NCBI GenBank assembly: GCA_035623075.1 | Contig: DASPUC010000020.1 | Span: 62,001 to 126,000, forward strand | Length of the DNA: 64,000 nt | Source: Nitrospiraceae bacterium | GTDB taxonomy: Bacteria > Nitrospirota > Nitrospiria > Nitrospirales > Nitrospiraceae | Direction of reading: 5' to 3' | Shown: in pieces, positions 44,255 through 52,788 of the stretch | Numbering within the stretch: the stretch's first letter is position 1 | How the letters are laid out: each line of letters begins with the position of its first letter | Made by a program: the position numbers and the translations under genes | Notes under the pieces: generated by a model | Database searches by the model: none | Seen by the model: only the letters and a program-made list of their open reading frames with translations | Told to the model about the DNA's origin: nothing

Positions 44255-45793
44255 ATGAATGAATGGTCACAGAATCCCGTTGTCTCTCGTCGGGCATGGG
44301 TAGTTCCCGGGTTGCTCGTGGGGATCGGCATCGTGATCGGGGTTGTGGTCGCGTCCGATCTCGGCTGGCTTCCTTCGGGGACGGCGGGGCCGGAGCCAAA
44401 GTCCAGCGTGGCGGTACGTCCTGTTGCCACAGCGCCGCAATCGCCAATCACGGGTGGAAGCGCACGTAACTTTGTGGACATTGCCAAACTGGTCAAACCT
44501 ACCGTGGTGAGCATCGCCGCCACACGCAGCGGTCGTGGTGGAGAAGGATTTCAGGGGTCACCCTTCGATGACCCATTTTTTCGTCGATTCTTCGGCGAAG
44601 AATTCTTCAAACGCGAGCCGCCGAAAGAGCGAAAGGAGCGGGGACAGGGGTCCGGCGTGATTGTGGACGCCAACGGATTGATCATCACGAACAATCACGT
44701 TGTGAATAAGGCCGACGAGATCAGGGTGTTCTTGTCCGACAAACGGGAGTTCAAAGCCAAATTAATCGGGACTGATGCCAAGACGGACGTGGCCATCGTG
44801 AAAATCGAGGCGTCGGGACTGCCGGTTATTCCTTGGGCCGATTCCGATCAGCTGGAAGTAGGGGAATTCGTCCTTGCGGTCGGCAATCCGTTCGGCCTTA
44901 CTCAAACCGTGACCATGGGGATTGTGAGTGCGGTCGGACGGGCCAGTATGGGTATCGCGGAGTATGAGGATTTTATCCAAACGGATGCGGCGATTAATCC
45001 AGGAAATTCCGGTGGTGCGTTAGTGAACATACGGGGCGAATTGGTCGGGATCAATACCGCAATCTTCAGCCAGAGCGGCGGCAATATGGGAATCGGATTC
45101 GCCGTGCCGAGCAATCTTGCCCGTTCGATGATGGAGCAGCTGGTCAAGACCGGGAAGGTGGTACGTGGTTGGTTGGGGGTGTCGATCCAGGAACTCACGC
45201 CGGAGTTGGCGACGCAATTTGGCATCAGCGACACGAAGGGCGTTCTGGTGAGCGATATTATGGACGACAGTCCGGCCAAAAAAGCCGGGGTTGAACGGGC
45301 TGATGTCATCGTGGAATTCGACGGCAAACCCATGGATTCACCGACGCATCTCCGCAACGCCGTTGCGCAGACCCCGATCGGCAAGAAAGTGTCGCTCAAG
45401 GTCATTCGCGACAAGAAACCGAAGACTCTGGATGTGATAATTGCCGAACAGCCCAAATCAGTCGCGCAAGCCGGCTCGGAGGACAACGGAGACGTCACCG
45501 CGCCGACGGGGGTGCTCTCTGATCTCGAGGTTCGCGAGTTAACCGAAGAATTAGCAGGCCGGTATGGGCTGAAATCGACCGAGCGCGGCGTAGTCATCAC
45601 ACGGGTGAAACCAGGCAGTACCGCTGAAGAGATGGGTGTGCGCGAAGGCGACATTGTCCTCGAGGTGAATCGTAAGCCGGTGACGTCGCTCAAAAGTTAC
45701 GAACGGCTTGTCTCTGGATTGGCCAAAGACCAAGCGGTCCTTTTGCTGTTGAAGCGACAGGGCCGAACGATGTACTTAACACTGCGACCGTAG
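44255..45793 (+). CDS. degP: Do-family serine protease (DegP/HtrA) with two PDZ domains
   Basis: 512 residues. An N-terminal membrane anchor or signal (VVPGLLVGIGIVIGVVVASD) is followed by the trypsin-like domain with the triad His148 (ITNNHVV), Asp178 (KTDVAIVK) and Ser252 (NPGNSGGALV). Two PDZ domains follow, the first with GWLGVSIQELTPELATQFG and the second from about residue 410 with GVVITRVKPGSTAEEMGV. It is a periplasmic quality-control protease and chaperone. The acidic-aromatic LA loop (FDDPFFRRFFGEEFF) is typical for the family. Confidence 0.93.
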   Translation: MNEWSQNPVVSRRAWVVPGLLVGIGIVIGVVVASDLGWLPSGTAGPEPKSSVAVRPVATAPQSPITGGSARNFVDIAKLVKPTVVSIAATRSGRGGEGFQGSPFDDPFFRRFFGEEFFKREPPKERKERGQGSGVIVDANGLIITNNHVVNKADEIRVFLSDKREFKAKLIGTDAKTDVAIVKIEASGLPVIPWADSDQLEVGEFVLAVGNPFGLTQTVTMGIVSAVGRASMGIAEYEDFIQTDAAINPGNSGGALVNIRGELVGINTAIFSQSGGNMGIGFAVPSNLARSMMEQLVKTGKVVRGWLGVSIQELTPELATQFGISDTKGVLVSDIMDDSPAKKAGVERADVIVEFDGKPMDSPTHLRNAVAQTPIGKKVSLKVIRDKKPKTLDVIIAEQPKSVAQAGSEDNGDVTAPTGVLSDLEVRELTEELAGRYGLKSTERGVVITRVKPGSTAEEMGVREGDIVLEVNRKPVTSLKSYERLVSGLAKDQAVLLLLKRQGRTMYLTLRP

Positions 45794-45804
45794 GGGCTAC
45801 TCAA

Positions 45805-45821
45805 CCTGTCTGGACGACAGG
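45805..45821 (+). other. Small hairpin between htrA and the PIN/TRAM gene
   Basis: CCTGTC and GACAGG pair around a five-base loop. The strong ribosome-binding site AGGGGAGGT follows before the next ATG, so this may simply be leader structure. Confidence 0.3.
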
Positions 45822-45842
45822 ATTTAGAGGGGAGGTAAAGGT

Positions 45843-46868
45843 ATGGTATCGCGAGCCATATTCGTCCTTCTCAGTGCATTGGCCGGCATGGCGCTCTTTC
45901 TCAAAGCTGACGGTGCGAGCTCGTCCTATTGGCTGTATGGTTTTGGGATCGGAGCGGCGACTGGAGGGTTGATCGTTGCCGGCGAATACACGTTGCGTAA
46001 CCTTTCATTCGGCATCATCGTGGGTGGGACAGCAGGGTTGGCGGTGGGGCTGCTTTTAACCGGTCTGGTCGAGTGGGTTGGAGGCGAAATCTTTGACGTT
46101 CAAACGTTCCTGTTCCATATCGGAGGGCTCGTCTTTCTTCTCGGTCTACCCTACCTGGGACTGGTTCTAGGCGCACGGTTCGGAAAAGAGAAGTTTCCGA
46201 GTTCCCCACAGAAGTTTTTTGAGGTGAACGGATCAGCAGGCTGCCCGAAGGTGCTCGATACCAGCGTCATCATCGACGGGCGTGTGGCGGATTTGTGCGA
46301 AACCGGATTTCTCGAAGGTATTTTCCTTGTGCCGCATTTCATCCTGGACGAGCTTCAACACATCGCCGATTCATCCGATTCGTTGAAGCGGGCGCGAGGA
46401 CGACGAGGACTTGATATCCTCAACAAGATTCAGAAGATGGCGGATGTGGATGTTCGAATCGTCGAAGAAGATTTCCCACAGGTGAAGGAAGTGGACGCGA
46501 AACTGGTCGTGTTGGCGAAACAGATGCACGCCAAGATCATCACAAACGATCTTAATTTGAACAAGGTCGCCGAATTGCAGGGGGTGCGAGTCTTGAACAT
46601 CAACGAACTCTGTAATGCGCTCCGGCCGGTTGTGCTCCCTGGTGAGGCAATCCGCGTCTTTGTGCTGAAAGAAGGCAAGGAAGCCGGGCAGGGCGTGGCC
46701 TATTTGGATGACGGAACGATGATCGTTGTCGATAACGCACGGCGCTGTATCGGACGAAACGTCGACGTCGTGGTGACCAGCGTGTTACAAACCACGGCCG
46801 GTCGAATGATCTTTACCCGTCTGAAGGAAGACACCGAGCGAGAGGAGCTGCAAGTCGCCCGTGGATAG
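45843..46868 (+). CDS. Membrane-anchored PIN/TRAM-domain protein (YacL-like)
   Basis: 341 residues. Four hydrophobic helices occupy residues 1 to about 115. The PIN domain follows with acidic metal-site residues in VLDTSVIIDGRVADL, FILDELQHIAD, EVDAKLVVLAK and IITNDLNLNKVAEL. The C-terminal TRAM domain (about 280 to 335) includes GQGVAYLDDGTMIVVDNARR. PIN domains are metal-dependent RNases and TRAM binds RNA, so an RNA-processing role at the membrane is likely. A very good Shine-Dalgarno precedes the ATG. Its end overlaps ispD by 8 bp, a common arrangement. Confidence 0.9.
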   Translation: MVSRAIFVLLSALAGMALFLKADGASSSYWLYGFGIGAATGGLIVAGEYTLRNLSFGIIVGGTAGLAVGLLLTGLVEWVGGEIFDVQTFLFHIGGLVFLLGLPYLGLVLGARFGKEKFPSSPQKFFEVNGSAGCPKVLDTSVIIDGRVADLCETGFLEGIFLVPHFILDELQHIADSSDSLKRARGRRGLDILNKIQKMADVDVRIVEEDFPQVKEVDAKLVVLAKQMHAKIITNDLNLNKVAELQGVRVLNINELCNALRPVVLPGEAIRVFVLKEGKEAGQGVAYLDDGTMIVVDNARRCIGRNVDVVVTSVLQTTAGRMIFTRLKEDTEREELQVARG

Positions 46869-47574
46869 GCGAGTTGTCGCGATTGTTCCGGCTGCAGGCC
46901 GAGGACTGCGGATGGGTGGCTCGGTCCCGAAGCAGTTTCTTTCCCTGGGCGGCGAACCACTTGTCGTCCACTCCTTGCGAATTCTTCAAACAGCCAGCCG
47001 CGTCGACGAGATTATCCTTGCTGTTCCTTCGGCGGACCTTGACTACGCCACCAATGATTTGGTGAAGCAGCACGGGTTCTCCAAGGTCATGAAGGTGGTT
47101 GCCGGTGGAAGTAAACGCCAGGATTCTGTCCGGCATGCGCTCGGGCATGTGACGGAGGAGACGGAAATTGTACTGGTGCACGATGCGGTCCGGCCTTTTC
47201 TTACCGTGCAAATGGTCCACGAGGTCATCGCAATGGCCGATAAACACGGAGCCGCGATCATCGCCATCCCGGTGCGCGACACAGTCAAGCAGGTTGATTC
47301 GAATCACGTGATCCAGCGTACTGTTGACCGCTGTCCTCTCTGGCTGGCTCAGACACCGCAGGCATTCAGACGACAGTGGCTCCAAGAGGCCCATGGGAAA
47401 GCTCATGCCAAAGGGATCCACGCGACTGACGATGCATACCTCGTCGAATGGCTCGGGCATTCGGTCATGGTCGTAGAAGGAAGCGGAGAGAATATTAAAG
47501 TGACCAGGCCGGAAGACATGGTAATCGGGGAAGCGATTCTGGCTTCTCGAACAGTAGTGCGACAAGCGAGCTGA
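46861..47574 (+). CDS. ispD: 2-C-methyl-D-erythritol 4-phosphate cytidylyltransferase
   Basis: 237 residues from a GTG inside the previous gene's end. VVAIVPAAGRGLRMGGSVPK with the CTP-binding Arg and Lys, VLVHDAVRPFLT and ATDDAYLVEWLGHSV are IspD signatures. It makes CDP-methylerythritol in the non-mevalonate isoprenoid pathway and so supplies undecaprenyl phosphate for the polysaccharide and wall genes nearby. ispF begins two bases after its stop. Confidence 0.95.
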   Translation: MDRRVVAIVPAAGRGLRMGGSVPKQFLSLGGEPLVVHSLRILQTASRVDEIILAVPSADLDYATNDLVKQHGFSKVMKVVAGGSKRQDSVRHALGHVTEETEIVLVHDAVRPFLTVQMVHEVIAMADKHGAAIIAIPVRDTVKQVDSNHVIQRTVDRCPLWLAQTPQAFRRQWLQEAHGKAHAKGIHATDDAYLVEWLGHSVMVVEGSGENIKVTRPEDMVIGEAILASRTVVRQAS

Positions 47575-47576
47575 AT

Positions 47577-48071
47577 ATGGCGACCAAGATGCGGATTGGA
47601 TATGGTTACGATGTGCATCCACTCGGCGCAGGTCGAGCGCTCATTCTGGGTGGGATCGAAATTCCCCACTCCAAAGGGCTCCTGGGTCATTCTGACTCCG
47701 ATGTCCTCGTTCATGCCGTGTGCGACGCCCTGTTGGGAGCGATGGGAGAAGGAGATCTTGGCCAGCATTTCCCGAGCTCGGATCCGAAGTTCAAAAACAT
47801 GTCCAGTCTGAAATTCCTGGAGGATGTGGCGGCTAAACTCAAGAAGAAGGGATATCGCATCGTCAACATCGACACGGTGATTGTGGCGCAGGCGCCTCGA
47901 TTAAGCACTTTTCTGGCTGCCATGCAAAAGCGCATAGCAGAGGTCCTGGGAACGGACCCCGATCTTATCAACGTCAAAGTGAAGAGCGGAGAAGGGTTGG
48001 ATGCCGTAGGTCGGGAAGAGGGAATGATGGCCCATGCCATCTGTTTGATTGAGTCGGCATCGTCATCGTAG
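47577..48071 (+). CDS. ispF: 2-C-methyl-D-erythritol 2,4-cyclodiphosphate synthase
   Basis: 164 residues. GYGYDVHPLGAGRALILGGI supplies the zinc-binding Asp and His. LGHSDSDVLVHAVCDALLGA and GDLGQHFPSSDPKFKN follow, all canonical. The usual KxxTxE segment near the C-terminus reads INVKVKSGEGLDAVGREEG, with Ser-Gly where E. coli has Thr-Thr. The length is normal and the change may be lineage-specific. It acts directly after ispE in the pathway and is probably co-transcribed with ispD. Confidence 0.94.
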   Translation: MATKMRIGYGYDVHPLGAGRALILGGIEIPHSKGLLGHSDSDVLVHAVCDALLGAMGEGDLGQHFPSSDPKFKNMSSLKFLEDVAAKLKKKGYRIVNIDTVIVAQAPRLSTFLAAMQKRIAEVLGTDPDLINVKVKSGEGLDAVGREEGMMAHAICLIESASSS

Positions 48072-48086
48072 GATGTGTCCTGTACC

Positions 48087-48737
48087 ATGTTGGACGCAAT
48101 ACGACAGGATCTTCAGGCAGTCTTCGACCGGGATCCGGCCGCGACCAGCCAGTTTGAGGTGATTCTGACCTATGCGGGTTTTCATGCCTTGCTGGCCTAT
48201 CGAGTCTCCCACTGGTTGAAAGTTCACCGAGTGCCGTTCATTCCACGAGCCATTTCGCAACTCGCCCGATGGCTGACAGGGATTGAAATCCATCCAGCCG
48301 CCCAGATCGGGACGGGGTTCTTCATCGATCACGGCATGGGGGTCGTGATTGGCGAAACGGCAGAAATCGGCGACTATGTGACTCTCTTCCAAGGTGTCAC
48401 GCTCGGCGGGACCGGAAAGGAACGTGGTAAACGGCATCCCACACTCGGCAATCATGTGGTGGTGGGCGCGGGAGCCAAGATTCTCGGCGGCATCAAGATC
48501 GGGGATAACGTCAAGATCGGCGCCAACTCGGTCGTGCTCAAGTCAGTTCCGCCGAATTCCACCGTCATCGGGGTGCCGGCCAGAATCATCAAAACGGAGG
48601 GTGAGCGGATGCCCGATGCCACGATGGACCATACCAATATTCCCGACCCCATCAGTGACCGATTCACCGCCCTCGAGCAGGAATTGATCGAACTCCGCAA
48701 GAAGCTGGAAAACCGAGACGATAATCCCGTCCGCTAG
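48087..48737 (+). CDS. cysE: Serine O-acetyltransferase
   Basis: 216 residues from the ATG; a GTG 12 bases earlier is open. An N-terminal helical part is followed by the left-handed beta-helix with [38 protein letters not shown] and [20 protein letters not shown], which include the catalytic His-Asp pair. It makes O-acetylserine, the first step of cysteine synthesis. The gap to ispF is only 15 bases. The short C-terminus is like that of Bacillus-type CysE. Confidence 0.93.
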   Translation: MLDAIRQDLQAVFDRDPAATSQFEVILTYAGFHALLAYRVSHWLKVHRVPFIPRAISQLARWLTGIEIHPAAQIGTGFFIDHGMGVVIGETAEIGDYVTLFQGVTLGGTGKERGKRHPTLGNHVVVGAGAKILGGIKIGDNVKIGANSVVLKSVPPNSTVIGVPARIIKTEGERMPDATMDHTNIPDPISDRFTALEQELIELRKKLENRDDNPVR

Positions 48738-48838
48738 GTCGGGCGCACCATTTTTCTAACCGAAATCCGGTCTTTCTGAAACTGGAAATTGTTGCACCGA
48801 TGACTGCCGGGGAACTCTTGGCAAGTCCGGTGGGAGGC

Positions 48839-48862
48839 GACGCGGCCCGATCGGGCCGCGTC
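48839..48862. terminator. 24-bp perfect palindrome between convergent genes
   Basis: Arms GACGCGGCCC and GGGCCGCGTC flank the four-base centre GATC, so a 10-bp stem with a tetraloop can form on either strand. It lies between the ends of cysE (plus) and the PsiF gene (minus), 11 bases from the latter's stop. No T-run is evident. A two-way transcription stop is the most likely role. Confidence 0.65.
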
Positions 48863-48873
48863 AGCGCATGAGA

Positions 48874-49188
48874 TTAGTTGGATAAGCAGGTGCTCATAAA
48901 TTTCTTCCGCTCATCGCCCTTCAGTTGCTTCTCGCTCGCCTCTTTGTTGCACGCCTTCATCTTCTCCTGCTGAGCCGTTTTCCCGGTCTTCACCGGCTTG
49001 GCGGAGAGACATTGCTTCATAAACGCCTTCCGTTCCTCACCCTTCCCTTCGCCGAGACCTTTGGCATTCGCCTGCTCGTTGCATACCTTCATCTTATTTT
49101 GTTGCTCGGGTGCAGCGATGGCCATTGGCGCGATGCACAGACCGACCGTAAACAGGCAGATCACTGGGATGGTCGCTGTCCTTTTCAT
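48874..49188 (-). CDS. Exported PsiF-repeat protein
   Basis: 104 residues from the ATG preceded by AAAGGAGG; a longer open frame upstream lacks any signal. The signal peptide MKRTATIPVICLFTVGLCIA is followed by two PsiF repeats: KMKVCNEQANAKG with ERKAFMKQCLS, and KMKACNKEASEKQ with ERKKFMSTCLS. Each holds a Cys pair. PsiF is a small periplasmic protein named for phosphate-starvation induction in E. coli; its function is not known. A good promoter lies directly upstream. Confidence 0.88.
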   Translation of the reverse strand: MKRTATIPVICLFTVGLCIAPMAIAAPEQQNKMKVCNEQANAKGLGEGKGEERKAFMKQCLSAKPVKTGKTAQQEKMKACNKEASEKQLKGDERKKFMSTCLSN

Positions 49189-49230
49189 ATGTGCCTCCTT
49201 TCGTGAAGGGGAAGGATTCGATATGGAAGC

Positions 49231-49259
49231 ATGATAGCAAAAGCTGTCGCGGTTGTCTC
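49231..49259 (-). promoter_or_regulatory. Sigma70-like promoter of the PsiF gene
   Basis: On the minus strand, GAGACA (-35) and TATCAT (-10) are 17 bases apart. TGC directly before the -10 makes an extended -10 element. The predicted leader is about 35 bases and contains the AAGGAGG ribosome-binding site. Confidence 0.6.
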
Positions 49260-49279
49260 TGTAGCCTATCAGCCCAGGC

Positions 49280-50017
49280 TCATTCGTAGGCGACATGGAC
49301 AAGAAATAATCCGTGCGGCGGAGCGGTCTGCCCCGCCGCCGATCGGTCGCGGGCATTCAACACGTTCGTCAGGCTCGTAGGAGATCGTTTCCCGGCCCCC
49401 ACTTCAACCAGAGTCCCGACGATGGAACGGACCATGTGTTTGAGAAACCGATCGCCGTAGGCTTCGATGGAAAGATGATCACCCCGGCGAGTCAGGGTCA
49501 GCCGTTGGAGATTGCATCGAGGCTCATCGTTGTCCGTGAGGCTCCCCTCGAACGATGAGAAGTCGTGAAAACCGATCAGGGTGGACGCAGCTTGCTGCAT
49601 CGCTGCATCATCGAGGGATCGGTAGATATGCCACACGTACCGGCGCTCGGTCGTGGGTCGCTCCGGTCTGTTGAGGATACGGTACTCGTAGAGTTTGCCG
49701 CGCGCATCATGCTGGGCATGAAACGCGTCGGGCACGAGCTCGGTCGACCGAACCGAGATATCTTCGGGGAGCACGGCATTCAAGGCGCGTGTCCAGTCTG
49801 CGGGTGCCCATGTTCGGTCGGTTCGAAAACTCGCCACTTGGCCCAGCGCGTGCACGCCCGCATCAGTGCGACCGGCTGCGATGACGGACACAGGGGATTG
49901 GCTCACTTGCACGATGGCCCGCTCAACCGCTTCTTGAATCGTAGGCTGGTTGGGTTGCCGTTGCCAGCCTGCGTAGCCGGTGCCGTCGTACTCCAACATT
50001 AATTTGAAGGTCGGCAT
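49280..50017 (-). CDS. truA: tRNA pseudouridine(38-40) synthase
   Basis: 245 residues. LEYDGTGYAGWQRQPNQPTI opens the protein, and the catalytic Asp52 lies in AAGRTDAGVHALGQ. DFSSFEGSLTD and LKHMVRSIVGTLVEVGAGK are later family blocks. It modifies uridines in the tRNA anticodon arm. It begins 28 bases after the end of the amidase gene on the same strand, so the two may share a transcript. Confidence 0.95.
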   Translation of the reverse strand: MPTFKLMLEYDGTGYAGWQRQPNQPTIQEAVERAIVQVSQSPVSVIAAGRTDAGVHALGQVASFRTDRTWAPADWTRALNAVLPEDISVRSTELVPDAFHAQHDARGKLYEYRILNRPERPTTERRYVWHIYRSLDDAAMQQAASTLIGFHDFSSFEGSLTDNDEPRCNLQRLTLTRRGDHLSIEAYGDRFLKHMVRSIVGTLVEVGAGKRSPTSLTNVLNARDRSAAGQTAPPHGLFLVHVAYE

Positions 50018-50045
50018 GGGGAATGTGCGTCAACGGGGATGAAGG

Positions 50046-51317
50046 TCATCGAGCCGGCTGCTTGGCCGAGCTGAGGAACGCTTTGACACCGTCGTTGAGT
50101 GATTCAGCGACGCGGTTCACGAAGGTGTCGGTGCGAAGGAGAGTTTCTTCACTGGGATTCGACACGTAGGCGATTTCTGCCAAAATGCTGGGCATGCTGG
50201 TGAAGCGCAGGACATAGAACGGGGCGGTCTTCACTCCATGATCGACCGTGGCATAGTGTCCATTCATATGGGCCACCATGGCTTCTTTTGTTGTCCAGGC
50301 CAGTTCCAATGATTCTTCGATTTTCTTCGTCGTCAGGAGGTCGGCGACGAGATATTCCCAGCCAACACCGGTGCTGCTGAGCGGGGTGCCGTTTTCACGG
50401 GCTGCGACTTCAAGAGCGCGCTGATCCTTGGCTTCTCCGAAGTGATAAATCTCGATTCCTTTGACCGTCCGTTGGGGATGCGAGTTCACGTGGATTGAGA
50501 CAAACAGGTCAGCCTCGAGATTGTTGGCGTACTTGGCACGGTCCTCGAGCTCGACAAATACATCGCGGTCCCTCGTCATCATGACACGCACCCCTGGTTG
50601 CCTTTTCAGGAGGTCGCGAAGCTTCAGTCCCACCTTGAGGGTGATGTCTTTTTCCTCTGTCCCCCGTAACCCTTTGGCTCCCGGATCTCTCCCGCCGTGG
50701 CCGGGATCGACCACAATCGTTCGGAATGATTTCGTGGGAGGTGGTACCGGTTGAGAGGGCGGACTCGGAGGGAGCGATGGGTCTGGTGCTTCGGTCGGTT
50801 GCGTCACGCCCAGCTGGTTGGAGGGCACGACATCCACGACAAGGCGCGGAGGGTTAGTGAGGCTGAGCAGGTGATAGCGCTGAAACGATCCATTCGGGAG
50901 GGAAACGGCCACGGAATGCGAAGAAACCTGGGTGATCACAAACGGTTTGGCGATCGAACCACGTGCAAGTTTGGTTTGGGCTGATTTGCTCAGGGTGGCG
51001 TTGGGAATTTCGGCGATGACTCCGTTGGGTTTTGGAGCGTAATGCTTCTTGACGCGGGTTCTTCGGTCCAAGTCCAGTACGAGTCGATTCAAACCTGGCG
51101 ACGTCGTGCTGCGAAGATTCTGAATGATCGCAGGAACGAGTGAAACGGAAGATGTATTCGCGTGAGTGCCTCGGGTCTTTCTGGGTTTCTCCTGTCGTAC
51201 CTCGCTGGAGGCGGCGAAAGCCTGACTGTCGAATAGACAAGGAGCGACGAGGCTGTGGAGGCCAATAAACTGGACCGCAACGAAGGCTATAACAATGCGC
51301 CCGAGGGCTGAAGGCAT
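50046..51317 (-). CDS. amiC: N-acetylmuramoyl-L-alanine amidase, AMIN plus amidase_3
   Basis: 423 residues. A signal peptide (IVIAFVAVQFIGLHSLVAPC) is followed by an AMIN domain (residues about 65 to 165: SPGLNRLVLDLDRRTRVKK). A Pro-rich linker (PSLPPSPPSQPVPPPTK) leads to the zinc amidase domain, with TIVVDPGHGGRDPGAKG, a Glu-containing loop, FVSIHVNSHP and PSILAEIAYVSN. It cleaves the stem peptide from muramic acid in daughter-cell separation; AMIN targets it to the septum. Activity usually needs an EnvC/NlpD-type activator. Confidence 0.92.
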   Translation of the reverse strand: MPSALGRIVIAFVAVQFIGLHSLVAPCLFDSQAFAASSEVRQEKPRKTRGTHANTSSVSLVPAIIQNLRSTTSPGLNRLVLDLDRRTRVKKHYAPKPNGVIAEIPNATLSKSAQTKLARGSIAKPFVITQVSSHSVAVSLPNGSFQRYHLLSLTNPPRLVVDVVPSNQLGVTQPTEAPDPSLPPSPPSQPVPPPTKSFRTIVVDPGHGGRDPGAKGLRGTEEKDITLKVGLKLRDLLKRQPGVRVMMTRDRDVFVELEDRAKYANNLEADLFVSIHVNSHPQRTVKGIEIYHFGEAKDQRALEVAARENGTPLSSTGVGWEYLVADLLTTKKIEESLELAWTTKEAMVAHMNGHYATVDHGVKTAPFYVLRFTSMPSILAEIAYVSNPSEETLLRTDTFVNRVAESLNDGVKAFLSSAKQPAR

Positions 51318-51407
51318 GGTGTTCCAGAAGCTGAAGGGTTCAAGAGTTTTTCTCAGATGTTCTCGTGCTTGTCAAGGGGATTACGGGAACAGACAGGGTC
51401 TGACGAA

Positions 51408-51436
51408 TTGACAGGGTATTCAGCCGAGCGTAGGGT
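51408..51436 (+). promoter_or_regulatory. Promoter-like elements just upstream of the NYN-domain gene
   Basis: A perfect TTGACA is followed after 17 bases by TAGGGT, which keeps the T, A and final T of the -10 consensus. The ATG is only seven bases after the -10, so a transcript from here would be leaderless or nearly so. GACAGGGT occurs twice, 18 bases apart, overlapping the -35. Confidence 0.4.
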
Positions 51437-51442
51437 TTCGTT

Positions 51443-51973
51443 ATGGCGCTGCATCTGGTCATCGACGGCTATAATCTTCTGGCGTTGCTCGACCGTGCGA
51501 GCGGGCGCATTCCGCTTCACTCCGACATGGCGCGCGAATCGTTGATCCAAGAATTGGCGGCTTATCGCCACAGGAAAGCCCACCCCGTGACGGTTGTGTT
51601 CGACGGATGGCAGCAGGGGTTCGTCACGGAACGGCGCGAACATCGATCCGGCCTCGAGGTCATCTATTCCCGACGCGGCGAAAAGGCGGATCAGGTGATT
51701 CAACGCCTGGCTTCTGAATTCGGCAGCGACTGTGCCGTCGTGAGTTCCGACAGAGAGGTCGCACATTACGCAAGGGCGCAGGGAGCGTTAGCAATCGAGG
51801 CGGGTGAGTTTTCGGAGAAGCTTCGTGGAGGGCCGATGACTAGACGAGTTGCGTTCAAAGAGCTCGATACGGGAGACGAGTCCGAGCCCGTACGGACCTC
51901 GGATAAGCGAGGCAACCCCCGGAAGCTCCCGAAGGCACAGAGGCGGCGAAATCGACAGCTCAGGCAATTTTGA
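51443..51973 (+). CDS. NYN-domain RNase-like protein (YacP type)
   Basis: 176 residues. HLVIDGYNLLALL holds the first acidic residue and Asn of the NYN/PIN-like fold. VTVVFDGWQQG, YSRRGEKADQVIQRLASE and AVVSSDREVAHYARAQG supply the others. YacP (Rae1) is a ribosome-linked endoribonuclease in Bacillus; a ribonuclease role here is inferred from the family. The basic tail (KLPKAQRRRNRQLRQF) could bind RNA. Its 3' end overlaps the convergent tatD gene by 14 bp. AGGG eight bases upstream is the only Shine-Dalgarno-like sequence. Confidence 0.82.
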   Translation: MALHLVIDGYNLLALLDRASGRIPLHSDMARESLIQELAAYRHRKAHPVTVVFDGWQQGFVTERREHRSGLEVIYSRRGEKADQVIQRLASEFGSDCAVVSSDREVAHYARAQGALAIEAGEFSEKLRGGPMTRRVAFKELDTGDESEPVRTSDKRGNPRKLPKAQRRRNRQLRQF

Positions 51974-52739
51974 ACAGACGCTTGGCGTTCTCGGTCGTGA
52001 TGCGGCCGATTGCGTCGGTTGAGAGCGTGGGGTCACTTGCAAGGATTTGTGCCAGCTGTCGGGCCACCAAAGACACAAAGGCTGGTTCGTTTCGTTTTCC
52101 TCTGTGTGGAACCGGAGTGAGATAAGGACAATCGGTTTCGATCAAGAGACGGTCCAAGGGCACAGTTTTCGCGATGTCGCGAAGCATGCTCGCGTTCTGG
52201 AACGTCAGGATTCCGGAGAAAGAAAGGTAGAATCCCAGATCCAGCGCATCCTTCGCCAGCCAGGCATCTCCCGAGAAGCAGTGAAACACCCCGCCTACGT
52301 CTGACGCCTTCTCTTCTCGTAGTATCGTCATCGTGTCTTCCTGAGCCTCCCGAGTGTGAATAATCACCGGGAGGTTCAGCTCTCGGGCCAGGGCCACCTG
52401 CTCCCGGAAGCGGTTACGCTGCTCTTTCGGTGACGAATGATTGTAGTGATAATCAAGGCCGATCTCGCCGTAGGCTACCACCTTCTTGTGCGTCGCGAGG
52501 CGTCGGAGCCCGTCATACCACTCGTCGCCCATGTGTTTCACTTCGTGCGGATGCACGCCGACGGATGCGTACACGAAGGGGTAGCGGTCAGCCAGTGCGA
52601 TTGCTGCCTGACTAGTGGAGAGGTCGCATCCAATCGTGACGAAAGCCTCGACGCCGGCTTCTCGTGCACGTGCGATCATCGCCTCACGGTCGCTGTCGTA
52701 GCGGGCATCATCGAGATGGGTGTGCGTATCGATGAGCAT
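51960..52739 (-). CDS. tatD: TatD-family metal-dependent hydrolase
   Basis: 259 residues. The metal-binding HxH is LIDTHTHLDDARYDSD. GEIGLDYHYNHS, PVIIHTREAQEDTM, FHCFSGDAWLAKDALD and LLIETDCPYLTPVPHRGKRN are all in family order. TatD proteins are magnesium-dependent DNases that act in DNA repair and degradation. The gene lies between convergent and same-strand neighbours without sign of a shared operon beyond aroF, about 50 bases upstream. Confidence 0.93.
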   Translation of the reverse strand: MLIDTHTHLDDARYDSDREAMIARAREAGVEAFVTIGCDLSTSQAAIALADRYPFVYASVGVHPHEVKHMGDEWYDGLRRLATHKKVVAYGEIGLDYHYNHSSPKEQRNRFREQVALARELNLPVIIHTREAQEDTMTILREEKASDVGGVFHCFSGDAWLAKDALDLGFYLSFSGILTFQNASMLRDIAKTVPLDRLLIETDCPYLTPVPHRGKRNEPAFVSLVARQLAQILASDPTLSTDAIGRITTENAKRLFKIA

Positions 52740-52788
52740 AAGAGACCGCGTCTCACTCCACGGAACCCAATAATGCGAGACTGAACGC

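Noticed and set aside
46813-47622. A 269-codon minus-strand frame opposite ispD
   Set aside because: ispD is unmistakable on the plus strand and the antisense translation is His/Arg-rich without motifs.
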